DNA of 64,000 nt from Pseudomonas entomophila. Lineage in GTDB: Bacteria > Pseudomonadota > Gammaproteobacteria > Pseudomonadales > Pseudomonadaceae. The notes under the pieces were generated by a model, which was not told the origin of the DNA, ran no database searches, and worked only from the letters and a program-made list of their open reading frames with translations. The stretch lies in assembly GCF_013523125.1 (NCBI RefSeq), contig NZ_JAAMQJ010000002.1, forward strand, positions 1-64,000, written 5' to 3'. The translations under genes were made by a program, and so were the position numbers. Positions 9,223-17,597 of the stretch are shown here, one piece after another; positions within the stretch are counted from its first letter, which is position 1; each line of letters opens with the position of its first letter.

Positions 9223-9263
9223 CCGTAACAGTTCTCACAGAATTATTTTCCACTGGTACAGTT
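9223..9263. promoter_or_regulatory. Shared motifs upstream of the DUF2388 cluster
   Basis: On the minus strand this segment reads ACTGTTACGG (9223-9232) and AACTGTACC (9255-9263), exact copies of motifs before the DUF1127 gene. They lie 134-174 bp upstream of the first DUF2388 start, so both units may answer to one regulator. Confidence 0.5.
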
Positions 9264-9396
9264 GCATGGGCCACTTGCGCCTATCGGCTCAGCTCCCGTG
9301 ATAGTCTTGCTCTACTTTGGCTACCGAAATCGCGGCGATTGTCCTACAGTCCGCTTTAGACGTTCATCCTCTGCCTTACTTTTTAGGAGTTGCTCC

Positions 9397-9714
9397 ATGC
9401 TTCGTCTTTCTCTGCTCGGCGGCGTTGCGCTCTTGACCCTGGCCGGCGTGGCCCAGGCCTCCAGCTTCGTCGTCACGACCGATTCGCTGGTACGAGGCAT
9501 TGCCGCCTCGACCGACGCCACTTCCGATGCCTCGTCTTCGTTGCGTGACGACAAGATCGTCGAAGCCGCACGTGACGATGCCGCCAGCTTCGTGGGCAGC
9601 CAGGGTGCTATCCGCGGTGCCAAGCTGGAAAGCGCGTTCGCTTACCTGCGCCAGCAGGCCCCCACGCTGCAGGCCAGTGACGCCCAGCTGGCACAGGCCA
9701 TTCTGGCCCATTGA
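9397..9714 (+). CDS. DUF2388 family secreted protein (copy 1)
   Basis: 105 residues with a signal peptide (MLRLSLLGGVALLTLAGVAQA, cleavage about residue 21). The mature DUF2388 domain contains VVTTDSLVRGIAASTDATSD and ARDDAASFVGSQGAIRGAKLE. Function unknown; the family is essentially restricted to Pseudomonas and relatives and is predicted periplasmic. TTAGGAG lies ahead of the ATG. It is the first of three tandem paralogues that share the ARDDAA-FV core. Confidence 0.85.
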   Translation: MLRLSLLGGVALLTLAGVAQASSFVVTTDSLVRGIAASTDATSDASSSLRDDKIVEAARDDAASFVGSQGAIRGAKLESAFAYLRQQAPTLQASDAQLAQAILAH

Positions 9715-9782
9715 AGTCTGTAACACCGTCGCGCACCCAGCGCGACGTCCTGCTCCCGTTCGAGATCCGTGTGAAACGTTCC

Positions 9783-10076
9783 ATGCGTCAGGTTCTACCC
9801 TTTCTGCTGCTCTGCATCTGCATCGACAGCGCCTATGCCTTCGATACCACGACCCAAGGCCTGGTGATTTCAGGCTATGCGACGAGCCAGGTCACCACCG
9901 GGCCCTTCGACAGCAAGCTGGTGCGCCAGGCGCGCGACGATGCCGCCGTGTTCGTGGCGACCGACGGCCAGGTAGAGGGTGTGCGCCTGCGTGCTGCGCT
10001 CGACCACCTGCGCCGTGCACTGCCTGCGCAGACCCACGATGACCTTGAACTGGCGCGGGCAATTCTCGTCCAATGA
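9783..10076 (+). CDS. DUF2388 family secreted protein (copy 2)
   Basis: About 97 residues; signal peptide MRQVLPFLLLCICIDSAYA, then a DUF2388 domain with QARDDAAVFVATDGQVEGVRL. It is the most diverged of the three tandem copies and lacks the S/T-rich stretch after the first strand. The start is uncertain: GTG at 9771 and ATG at 9783 are in frame and neither has a good ribosome binding site. It lies 56-68 bases after copy 1 and probably belongs to the same transcript. Confidence 0.8.
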   Translation: MRQVLPFLLLCICIDSAYAFDTTTQGLVISGYATSQVTTGPFDSKLVRQARDDAAVFVATDGQVEGVRLRAALDHLRRALPAQTHDDLELARAILVQ

Positions 10077-10113
10077 CCATTCCTCGATGCCCTGTCCTTT
10101 CCGGAGATGCTCC

Positions 10114-10434
10114 ATGCGTAAACCGCTGATCGCCGCCGCTCTCGGCTTCCTGCTCCTGGCCGACGTGGCCCATGCCCAGACCCTGGTGGCCACCAGCAAC
10201 ATCATCGTGCGTGCCTTCGGCCGTTCGATCGACTTCACCTCGGACACCACCACCTCGATCCGCGATTCCAAGGTCGTGCGCGAAGCCCGTGACGATGCGG
10301 CCAGCTTCGTCGCCAGCCGCGGCGACATTCGCGGTGCCCAGCTCGAAGCCGCCTTCACGACCCTGCGTCAGCGCGTGCCTGAAGCGCGCGAGGCCAGCGA
10401 CCAGGTCCTGGCCGAAGCCATCCTGTCCCTGTGA
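10114..10434 (+). CDS. DUF2388 family secreted protein (copy 3)
   Basis: 106 residues, signal peptide ending ADVAHA, then the DUF2388 core (VREARDDAASFVASRGDIRGAQLE). Closely similar to copy 1, including the IDFTSDTTTSIRDSK stretch. CCGGAGA lies ahead of the ATG. The stop overlaps the GTG start of the following DUF4105 gene, so the last DUF2388 protein and the DUF4105 protein are likely translationally coupled and may act together in the envelope. Confidence 0.85.
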   Translation: MRKPLIAAALGFLLLADVAHAQTLVATSNIIVRAFGRSIDFTSDTTTSIRDSKVVREARDDAASFVASRGDIRGAQLEAAFTTLRQRVPEAREASDQVLAEAILSL

Positions 10435-12389
10435 GGCGGCTGCGTGCCTGGCTGCTCGGCTGCGCCCTGACGCTGCTCGGCACGCCTGTCCTGGCTGACC
10501 TGCAACTGCAGGTGCAGGCACAGGACCTCGACGCCCCACAACGCCAGGCGACCCAGGCCCTGCTCGACGAAGCGCTGGCGAAGCTGCCGCCGTCGTTCAG
10601 GCAGCGCCTGGACCGCACGGTCCAGGTCAGCTGGACCTCGGGCATGCGCCACGATGCCTACGGGCAAGCTACGCCGAATGCCACGCTGACCCTCAACGCC
10701 CGGCTGCTGCCAGGCCTGGTCGATGGCAGCGCCGCCACGACGCCCACGGGCCGTACCCATGGCACGGTACGTCAAGAATTGCTGGCGACGGTCCTGCACG
10801 AGCTGACCCACGTCTATGACCGGGCACGTCTGTGGCCCGAGGCCGAGCGCCGCGTGATCAACCGCTGCCGACGCCAGCACGAAACCCTTGGTGCCGTCGG
10901 CCTGCCTCAGGCATGCCGCGGCCAGACCGAACGCCGCTTCACCCTGAGCGACGACCCGCGCCTGCTCGACCTGGCAGGCTGGCCGCAATACGTGGGCCGG
11001 CGTGGCGAACGCGAGCGGCACAACGGCCAGGTCGCCCGCAGCCCGGACAGCTACGAGCTGGACAGCCCCAAGGAATTCATCGCGGTCAACCTGGAGTACT
11101 TCCTGCTCGACCCGAGCTACGGCTGCCGACGCCCGGCCATGAATGCCTACCTTACCGAGCGTTTTGGCTGGGCGCCGGTGCAGTCGGCCTGTCCCAAGGG
11201 CCTGCCGTTCCTCAACGCCGGCAACGACTTCGCCCGCGAGCCCCTGGGCGAAATCGACCCGGAGCGCGTCTATGCCGTCGACTACCTGCTCGCCGAGGCC
11301 AACCAGAACTGGGTCAGCCGCTGGGGGCACAGCATGTTGCGCCTGGTCATCTGCGCCCCGGGGCGGCCCCGTGGGCCGGATTGTCGTCTCGACCTGGACC
11401 AGCACCTGGTGCTGTCCTACCGGGCCTTCGTCAACGATGTGCAGCTGTCGAGCTGGGACGGACTCACCGGCGCATACCCCTCGCGTCTGTTCGTGCTGCC
11501 CTTGGGCCAGGTCATCGACGAGTACACCAAGACCGAACTGCGCAGCCTGGCCTCGGTACCGCTCACGCTGGACCGTCCTGCGCTGGAGAACCTGATCCGC
11601 CAGGCCGCCGAGATGCACTGGAGCTACGACGGCAGCTACTACTTCATCTCCAACAACTGCGCGGTCGAGACGCTCAAGTTGCTGCGCAGCGGAACCGGCG
11701 ACCCGCGTCTCAACGACCTGGACAGCATCATGCCCAACGGGCTGCTCGAGGTGCTCGAGAGCCGTGGACTGGCCGACACCCACGTGCTTGATGACTCGCG
11801 CGAGGCGCTGCGTCTGGGGTATCGGTTCGATTCGTACCGCGACCGTTATCAGGCGATGTTCAAGGTGCTCAAGCAGCAGCTGCCGGTGCCTCAGCCCACG
11901 GTCGAAGACTGGCTGGCGCTGGAGCCCGAGGCGCGTCGGCCCTGGTTCGCGCAAGCGGATCTGCGCACCAGCGCGGCGCTGCTGCTGCTGGAGCAGGCCA
12001 GCCTGCGTCGTCAGCTGTTGCTGGCCCAGGACGAGGTCAAGCAACGCTACCTCACTGCCCAGGCGCTCCAGGACGGCACCATCGACAAGGCCAACGCAGC
12101 CTTGCAGCAGATTCTCGCCAACAGCGGCTTCCTCAGCCGTCCGGCCGAGCTGCTGCCGAACACCGGCTACGGATTGCCCCAGGACGACGAACGCAGTGCC
12201 TTGCAGACGGTGAGCCGTGACCGCCAGGCCCAGTTGAACCGACTCAGCACTCACCTGGACCAGGAAATCCGCGCCCTGCTTGAACCGGCACGAGCCGCCG
12301 CCATCGTGGCCGTGGAAGGGAACGTGAAGCAGATCGGTGAACACCTGCGAGGGCTGCACAAGGCGGCAGGGGGGCTGGAGCTACCTTGA
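10431..12389 (+). CDS. DUF4105 family exported protein with HELTH motif
   Basis: 652 residues beginning at a GTG that overlaps the preceding stop. An N-terminal signal peptide ends near TPVLA. A segment with HELTHVYDRA (about 123-132) resembles a zinc-metallopeptidase HExxH helix. The DUF4105 domain follows (about 280-450), with the characteristic RWGHSMLRLVIC and YFISNNCAVETLKLL blocks carrying conserved His and Cys. The C-terminal 150 residues are helical and Q/L-rich. The family is found in the envelope of Gram-negatives and its activity is unproven; the HExxH helix suggests a peptidase-like N-terminal half. It ends the DUF2388 operon. Confidence 0.78.
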   Translation: MRRLRAWLLGCALTLLGTPVLADLQLQVQAQDLDAPQRQATQALLDEALAKLPPSFRQRLDRTVQVSWTSGMRHDAYGQATPNATLTLNARLLPGLVDGSAATTPTGRTHGTVRQELLATVLHELTHVYDRARLWPEAERRVINRCRRQHETLGAVGLPQACRGQTERRFTLSDDPRLLDLAGWPQYVGRRGERERHNGQVARSPDSYELDSPKEFIAVNLEYFLLDPSYGCRRPAMNAYLTERFGWAPVQSACPKGLPFLNAGNDFAREPLGEIDPERVYAVDYLLAEANQNWVSRWGHSMLRLVICAPGRPRGPDCRLDLDQHLVLSYRAFVNDVQLSSWDGLTGAYPSRLFVLPLGQVIDEYTKTELRSLASVPLTLDRPALENLIRQAAEMHWSYDGSYYFISNNCAVETLKLLRSGTGDPRLNDLDSIMPNGLLEVLESRGLADTHVLDDSREALRLGYRFDSYRDRYQAMFKVLKQQLPVPQPTVEDWLALEPEARRPWFAQADLRTSAALLLLEQASLRRQLLLAQDEVKQRYLTAQALQDGTIDKANAALQQILANSGFLSRPAELLPNTGYGLPQDDERSALQTVSRDRQAQLNRLSTHLDQEIRALLEPARAAAIVAVEGNVKQIGEHLRGLHKAAGGLELP

Positions 12390-12620
12390 CGGAGCGACGT
12401 CTGGCTCATGTCTCTGCTTCAAGGCATCGCTAGGAGAGGTCGCTCGGTGGATCCAGTGGAATTTCCCAAACGACTGCAGCCGATGTGCTCCGGCAGGCTG
12501 CATGGATCCTGTGGGAGATTCCATGGTTTGTGCCAAATGCGAATGTGGGCCCTGGCGGGCCCAATCGCGGCACAGGGGCCACCCGTAGCCACACCGCGAT
12601 GAAGCAAAGTATTGCGGTCC

Positions 12621-12650
12621 TGTGGGAGCTGGCTTGCCAGCGATAGGGCC
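12621..12650 (+). repeat. REP element
   Basis: TGTGGGAGCTGGCTTGCCAG followed by CGATAGGGCC matches the P. putida-type REP core. The same core recurs at 41193-41219, 45532-45560 and 45666-45694. Confidence 0.8.
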
Positions 12651-12713
12651 TGTGCATCCATCCCAGCATCAGCAGACCAGTTCCTGACCTGCAGTCCATG
12701 CGGTGAGGCTGCT

Positions 12714-12740
12714 GCCGCCATCGCGGGCAAGCCCCTCAAA
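12714..12740 (-). repeat. REP element, inverted partner
   Basis: GCCGCCATCGCGGGCAAGCC is the reverse orientation of the REP core and pairs with the copy 65 bp upstream, giving a two-REP arrangement between convergent genes. Confidence 0.7.
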
Positions 12741-12866
12741 GGGTTTGGGGGGAGACTCCACCGGGGCATCCGACCGACCGGGGCTGGATCTGCAGAGTCC
12801 ATGACCGTCAGAAAGGCGTGCCACAGTCACCCCTGATTCGCCCACCCCATCCAGCCTCGACCCGAC

Positions 12867-13319
12867 CTACTCGATGCGCCCCAGGTTCTCGGCCACATGG
12901 TCTTCCACCACGTCACTCCCGAGCGTCTCTCCCTGCTCGCCGGGCAGGTGTTCATCCAGGTGCAGCCACGACAGGCGGCTGTCGACCCAGACATGCCCCC
13001 GCGGCCTGACCTGCTCCGGCTTATCCAGCGTACCGACCGTCACATCCACGATATCCGGGCAACGCTGGGTCAGCAGCGCCACCTGCGCGCCGCACTCGCC
13101 ACAGAAACACCGGACGCAGCTCGACGGCGCCGTATAGCGGCGCGGCGTGCCCTGCCGCCAGTGGAAACCCGAGCGCGGCACGGTCAGCCAGGTCAGCACG
13201 GGCGCTCCACTGGTCCTGCGGCAGATCGAGCAATGGCAATGGGCGACGTCCGACAGATCGCCCTCGACCCGATAGCGCAGTGCGCCGCAATGGCACCCAC
13301 CTTCCAGCACAGTCGACAT
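12867..13319 (-). CDS. GFA-family zinc protein (glutathione-dependent formaldehyde-activating type)
   Basis: 150 residues with the GFA zinc ligands: GGCHCGALRYRV near the N-terminus, AHCHCSICRR in the middle and CFCGECGAQ further on. Members bind zinc through Cys clusters; the named glutathione-formaldehyde activity is proven only for a few. The ATG at 13319 follows GGAGG directly upstream; the frame is open further but without a better start. It is divergent from the citrate transporter, and an 8-bp hairpin lies in its leader. Confidence 0.83.
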   Translation of the reverse strand: MSTVLEGGCHCGALRYRVEGDLSDVAHCHCSICRRTSGAPVLTWLTVPRSGFHWRQGTPRRYTAPSSCVRCFCGECGAQVALLTQRCPDIVDVTVGTLDKPEQVRPRGHVWVDSRLSWLHLDEHLPGEQGETLGSDVVEDHVAENLGRIE

Positions 13320-13332
13320 ACGTCCTCCGGTC

Positions 13333-13353
13333 AGCTTTCGTGAAGCGAAAGCT
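13333..13353 (-). promoter_or_regulatory. Hairpin in the leader of the GFA gene
   Basis: AGCTTTCG (13333-13340) and CGAAAGCT (13346-13353) form a perfect 8-bp stem with a 5-nt loop just upstream of the ribosome binding site. A further GAAAGCTTTC palindrome follows at about 13358-13367. Role unknown; it could be an operator or an mRNA structure. Confidence 0.45.
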
Positions 13354-13585
13354 CGGTGAAAGCTTTCGGCAATAGGATTAGGACACCACCGGCACAAGAC
13401 CGGTCGGCCAGCAGCCAGGAAAAAATCCTGACGCGGCTCAAATCAACAACAACAATGGTGATTCCGATGTCCTTCAGTGCCCGCCTGCACCCTGCATTTC
13501 CTCCGCGCCTCCTCGCACAGCGCCAACCCCGCTGATCCGCCCCGAATCGTCCTGACTTTCGTCGCGCCACGCCTGGAGTACCGCC

Positions 13586-14893
13586 ATGCTGACCTTCCTC
13601 GGCTTTGCCATGGTCATCACCTTCATGTACCTGATCATGACCAAGCGCCTGTCGGCCTTGATCGCGCTGATCCTGGTACCGATCCTGTTCGCCCTGTTCG
13701 GTGGTTTCTCCGCCGACATCGGGCCGATGATGCTGCAAGGCATCAGCAAGCTGGCGCCCACGGGCGTGATGCTGATGTTCGCCATCCTGTATTTCGCCCT
13801 GATGATCGACTCCGGCCTGTTCGACCCGGCCGTGCGCAAGATCCTCAAGCTGGTCAAGGGTGACCCGCTCAAGGTCTCGGTCGGCACCGCCGTACTGGCC
13901 CTGGTGGTCTCGCTGGACGGCGACGGCGCCACCACCTACATGATCTGCTGCGCGGCCATGCTGCCGATGTACAGCCGCCTGGGCATGAGCCCACGGATCA
14001 TGGCCGGCCTGATCATCCTGGCTGGGGGCGTGATGAACATGACGCCCTGGGGCGGGCCGACCGCCCGCGCCGCCAGCGCCCTGCACGTCGACCCCTCCGA
14101 CATCTTCGTGCCGATGATTCCAGCCATGGCCTTCGGCGTGCTGGCGATCCTGGGTATCGCCTACGTCTACGGCAAGCGCGAACGCGCTCGCCTGGGCGAG
14201 CTGAGCCTGCCGACCGACGACACCGACCACAGCCAGATCAGCGTGTCGCAGTTCCCGGAAGCCCGGCGGCCCAAGCTGCTGTGGTTCAACGCTGCCCTGA
14301 CGCTGGTGCTGATGGTGGCGCTGATCGCCGGTCTGCTGCCGCTGCCGGTGCTGTTCATGATCGCCTTCAGCATCGCCATGATCGTCAACTACCCGTGCCT
14401 GCAACAGCAGAAGGACCGGATCGCCGCCCATGCCGGCAGTGTCCTGGCGGTCACTGGCCTGATCTTCGCCGCCGGGATCTTCACCGGCATCCTGTCGGGG
14501 ACCGGCATGGTCGACGCCATGTCCAAGAGTCTGCTGGCGGTCATCCCGGACGCCCTCGGCCCGTACCTGGCAGTGATCACCGCGATCGTCAGCATGCCGT
14601 TCACCTTCTTCATGTCCAACGATGCGTTCTACTACGGCGTGTTGCCGGTGCTCTCCGAAGCTGCCGCGCACTACGGCATCACGCCGGTGGAAATGGCCCG
14701 TGCCTCGATCGTCGGCCAGCCGGTCCACCTGCTCAGCCCTCTGGTGCCCTCCACCTACCTGCTGGTGGCCCTGGCCGGCATCGAGTTCGGCGATCACCAG
14801 CGCTTCACCCTCAAGTGGGCAGTGCTGGTCTGCCTGTGCATAATGTTCGCCGCGCTGCTGATGGGGATTTTCCCGCTGTTCAGCAGTCTGTAG
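13586..14893 (+). CDS. CitMHS family citrate/metal-citrate:proton symporter
   Basis: 435 residues with about 12 hydrophobic segments. Diagnostic stretches are SLDGDGATTYMICCAAMLP (about 111-129) and MTPWGGPTARAASAL (about 151-165), the conserved central motif of CitMHS carriers, and a related FFMSNDAFYYGVLPV stretch in the second half. CitMHS proteins import citrate complexed with Mg2+ or other divalent metals. It stands alone, divergent from the GFA gene, and a short GC-rich hairpin follows before terC. Confidence 0.88.
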   Translation: MLTFLGFAMVITFMYLIMTKRLSALIALILVPILFALFGGFSADIGPMMLQGISKLAPTGVMLMFAILYFALMIDSGLFDPAVRKILKLVKGDPLKVSVGTAVLALVVSLDGDGATTYMICCAAMLPMYSRLGMSPRIMAGLIILAGGVMNMTPWGGPTARAASALHVDPSDIFVPMIPAMAFGVLAILGIAYVYGKRERARLGELSLPTDDTDHSQISVSQFPEARRPKLLWFNAALTLVLMVALIAGLLPLPVLFMIAFSIAMIVNYPCLQQQKDRIAAHAGSVLAVTGLIFAAGIFTGILSGTGMVDAMSKSLLAVIPDALGPYLAVITAIVSMPFTFFMSNDAFYYGVLPVLSEAAAHYGITPVEMARASIVGQPVHLLSPLVPSTYLLVALAGIEFGDHQRFTLKWAVLVCLCIMFAALLMGIFPLFSSL

Positions 14894-14912
14894 TACAACG
14901 ACCTCACACCGC

Positions 14913-14934
14913 ACGCCCCGTCCTTTCGGGGCGT
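14913..14934 (+). terminator. Hairpin between the citrate transporter and terC
   Basis: ACGCCCCG (14913-14920) pairs with CGGGGCGT (14927-14934) around a TCCTTT loop. There is no following T-run, so it is at best a weak or partial terminator, and terC may still be transcribed through. Confidence 0.5.
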
Positions 14935-14960
14935 CGCCATCATCACCCGAAGGAATTGAC

Positions 14961-15728
14961 ATGGAATGGCTGACCAGCCCAGAAATCTGGGTTGCCTTTT
15001 TCACGCTGACCGCGCTCGAGATCGTGCTCGGGATCGACAACATCATCATGATCTCGATCCTGGTCAGCCGCATGCCCAAGCACATGCAGCCCCGCACGCG
15101 CCTCTTCGGCCTGGCCCTGGCCATGGTCACGCGCATCCTGCTGCTGCTCTCGATCACCTGGGTCATGCGCCTGACCGCCGACCTGTTCGTGGTCCTGGGC
15201 CAGGGCATTTCCGGACGTGACCTGATCCTGTTTTTCGGTGGCCTGTTCCTGTTGTGGAAAAGCTCCCAGGAAATCTTCCACGGCCTGGAAGGCGAAGAGG
15301 AAGCCTCGGAAGAACCCAAGGGCAGCGGCGGCAAGTTCTTCTACACCATCGTGCAGATCGCCATCATCGACATCGTGTTCTCCTTGGATTCGGTGATCAC
15401 GGCGGTGGGCATGGTCTCCCACGTGCCGGTGATGATCGCCGCGATCATCGTCGCCGTGCTGGTGATGATGCTCTGCGCCGGCACCATCGCCGACTTCATC
15501 GACAAGCATCCCTCGCTGAAGATGCTGGCATTGTCGTTCCTGATCGTCGTGGGTACGGTGCTGATCGCCGAAGCTTTCGACGTGCACGTGCCCAAGGGCT
15601 ACGTTTACTTCGCCATGGCTTTCTCCCTGGCCGTGGAGGCCATCAACATTCGCATGCGCACCTCGCTCGCGCGCAAGAAGGGTGAGGCCGCCGAAGCAGT
15701 CAAGCTCAAGGACACCGCCGGCCATTGA
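14961..15728 (+). CDS. TerC family integral membrane protein
   Basis: 255 residues, seven or so membrane helices, with the acidic intramembrane motifs EIVLGIDNIIMI (about 20-31) and IIDIVFSLDSVITAVGM (about 134-150) typical of TerC/YgaP-type proteins. Members are linked to tellurite resistance and manganese efflux during metalation of exported proteins. A charged cytoplasmic loop (GEEEASEEPKGSGG) and a K/E-rich tail are visible. AAGGAATTGAC precedes the start. The 67-bp gap upstream is too short for a yybP-ykoY manganese riboswitch. Confidence 0.88.
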   Translation: MEWLTSPEIWVAFFTLTALEIVLGIDNIIMISILVSRMPKHMQPRTRLFGLALAMVTRILLLLSITWVMRLTADLFVVLGQGISGRDLILFFGGLFLLWKSSQEIFHGLEGEEEASEEPKGSGGKFFYTIVQIAIIDIVFSLDSVITAVGMVSHVPVMIAAIIVAVLVMMLCAGTIADFIDKHPSLKMLALSFLIVVGTVLIAEAFDVHVPKGYVYFAMAFSLAVEAINIRMRTSLARKKGEAAEAVKLKDTAGH

Positions 15729-15750
15729 GGCCAGCAGGTGCTCGTCGAAC

Positions 15751-15780
15751 AAGGCCGCCTCGTGCGGCCTTGTTCTTTTC
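15751..15780 (+). terminator. Rho-independent terminator after terC-like gene
   Basis: AAGGCCGC (15751-15758) pairs with GCGGCCTT (15764-15771), followed by a T-rich tail (GTTCTTTTC). Confidence 0.9.
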
Positions 15781-15901
15781 TAGGCCGTCCTTCGCCTCGA
15801 TCGGGCCTGCGCGCTGGCGACCTGGCCCGGCAGCGACTACAGCTTAACCAGTACCACGCATTCGCCGGCCGCTGGGTCGGGCGTCATTGGGGGACCTGGC
15901 C

Positions 15902-17560
15902 ATGCTGACCTTGCTCGACGTGTTGTCCGCCGTCACCCTTCTGGTCTGGGGCACGCACATCGTGCGCACGGGCATCCTGCGGGTCTACGGCTCGAGCCTG
16001 CGCCGCGTACTGGGTCAGAACATGAACCGGCGACCCCTGGCCTTCCTGGCCGGCATCGGCGTGACGGCCCTGGTGCAGAGCAGCAACGCCACGGCGATGC
16101 TGGTCACCTCGTTCGTCGGTCAAGGCCTGATGACGATGACGCCGGCCCTGGCGATCATGCTCGGTGCCGATGTCGGCACGGCGCTGATGGCCAGGGTGCT
16201 GACCTTCGATCTGTCGTGGCTCTCGCCGCTGCTGATCTTTCTGGGGGTGATTTTCTTCCTGTCGCGCAAGCAGACCCAGGCCGGGCAGCTGGGGCGCGTG
16301 AGCATCGGCCTGGGCCTGATCATCCTGGCGCTGCAACTGATCGTCCAGGCCGCGACGCCCATCACCCAGTCGCAAGGCGTGCAAGTGCTGTTCGCCTCGC
16401 TGACCGGCGACCTCCTGCTGGACGCGCTGGTCGGCGCGCTGTTCGCGCTGGTGTCGTACTCCAGCCTGGCGGCGGTCCTGCTGACCGCCACCCTGGCCGG
16501 TGCCGACCTGATCGGCCTGCCCGTGGCCATCGGCCTGGTGATCGGCGCCAACATCGGCAGCGGCCTGCTGGCCTTTCTCACGGCCACCTTGCAGAACGCC
16601 GCAGGCCGCCGGGTCGCGCTCGGCAGCCTGCTGTACAAGCTGATCGGCCTGTTGCTGGTGATCCCCGTGCTGCATCCGCTGGTGGACTGGATGCAGACCC
16701 TGAAGCTGCGTCCGCAGGAGCTGGTGATCGGCTTTCACCTGCTCTACAACACCCTGCGCTGCGTCCTGCTGCTGCCCACGGTCGGGCTGATGGCCACGCT
16801 GTGCGAAGCCTGGCTGCCCGACCGCCGCGAGCCGGTCAGCGCCGCGCAGCCACGCCACCTGGATCCGACGGCGTTGGCCACCCCCAGCCTGGCCCTGGCC
16901 AACGCGGTACGCGAGACCCTGCGCCTGGGCGACCTGATCGACAGCCTGCTCGACGTTCTCCGCCACGCCTTGCAGGGCAACGGCACTGTGCTGCCACGGC
17001 AGGTACGCCAGCTCAGCGAGGAAGTCGACGTGCTGTACAACGCCATCAAGCACTACCTGGCCAGGATGCCGCGCGAGGACCTGCCCGAGCAGGACAGCCG
17101 ACGGTGGGCCGAAGTGATCGAGCTGGCCATCAACCTCAAGCTGGCCAGCGACCTGATCGAACGCATGCTGCGCAAGATCCAGCAGCAGAAGACCGCCCAG
17201 CGCCGTGCCTTTTCCGACGTCGGCCTGGAAGAGCTGACCACGTTGCAACAGCCTCTGCAGGCCAACCTGCGTCTGGGCCTGTCGGTGCTGCTCAGCGCCG
17301 ACCCCGACGGCGCCCGGCAACTGTTGCGTGAAAAGCGTCGGTTCCGGGCACAGGAACGGCGCCTGGCGCATGCGCACGTCAGCCGTTTGCAACGCCGCGT
17401 CGTGCAGAGCATCGAGACCAGTTCGCTGCACCTGGAGCTGATCGCCGACATGAAGCGGTTGAACTCTTTGTTTTGCAGCAGTGCCTATGTGGTACTGGGT
17501 GGCTCGGACACGGGCGGGCTGATGCTCGACACCGTGCCGGATGAAACCCGCCTGCCCTGA
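15902..17560 (+). CDS. Na+/phosphate cotransporter (NptA/PhoU-domain type)
   Basis: 552 residues. Two Na/Pi-cotransporter repeats in the membrane half (QSSNATAMLVTSFVG near 60; SYSSLAAVLLTATLAG near 190) carry the QSSS/T-type motif, and a cytoplasmic helical PhoU-like domain follows (about 335-545). The ATG at 15902 has GGGGGA nine bases upstream and is preferred to a TTG five codons earlier. It would import phosphate with sodium, or act as a phosphate-homeostasis exporter as shown for some YjbB-like relatives. It is closely followed by the M16 peptidase gene. Confidence 0.85.
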   Translation: MLTLLDVLSAVTLLVWGTHIVRTGILRVYGSSLRRVLGQNMNRRPLAFLAGIGVTALVQSSNATAMLVTSFVGQGLMTMTPALAIMLGADVGTALMARVLTFDLSWLSPLLIFLGVIFFLSRKQTQAGQLGRVSIGLGLIILALQLIVQAATPITQSQGVQVLFASLTGDLLLDALVGALFALVSYSSLAAVLLTATLAGADLIGLPVAIGLVIGANIGSGLLAFLTATLQNAAGRRVALGSLLYKLIGLLLVIPVLHPLVDWMQTLKLRPQELVIGFHLLYNTLRCVLLLPTVGLMATLCEAWLPDRREPVSAAQPRHLDPTALATPSLALANAVRETLRLGDLIDSLLDVLRHALQGNGTVLPRQVRQLSEEVDVLYNAIKHYLARMPREDLPEQDSRRWAEVIELAINLKLASDLIERMLRKIQQQKTAQRRAFSDVGLEELTTLQQPLQANLRLGLSVLLSADPDGARQLLREKRRFRAQERRLAHAHVSRLQRRVVQSIETSSLHLELIADMKRLNSLFCSSAYVVLGGSDTGGLMLDTVPDETRLP

Positions 17561-17597
17561 ACGCGTCCTGGACGCAGACTGGCCTGGAAGCTTACCC

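Larger units (their letters stand above)
12390..12866. other. Gene-poor interval with REP elements
   Basis: 477 bp between convergent genes. It contains two inverted REP cores (annotated separately) and a CTGCAGCC/GGCTGCA inverted repeat (about 12474-12501). Short open frames here are chance products of the palindromic repeats. Confidence 0.7.

Noticed and set aside
14894..14960. Possible yybP-ykoY manganese riboswitch ahead of the TerC gene
   Set aside because: The gap is 67 bp, mostly a simple hairpin and the ribosome binding site; too short for the aptamer.
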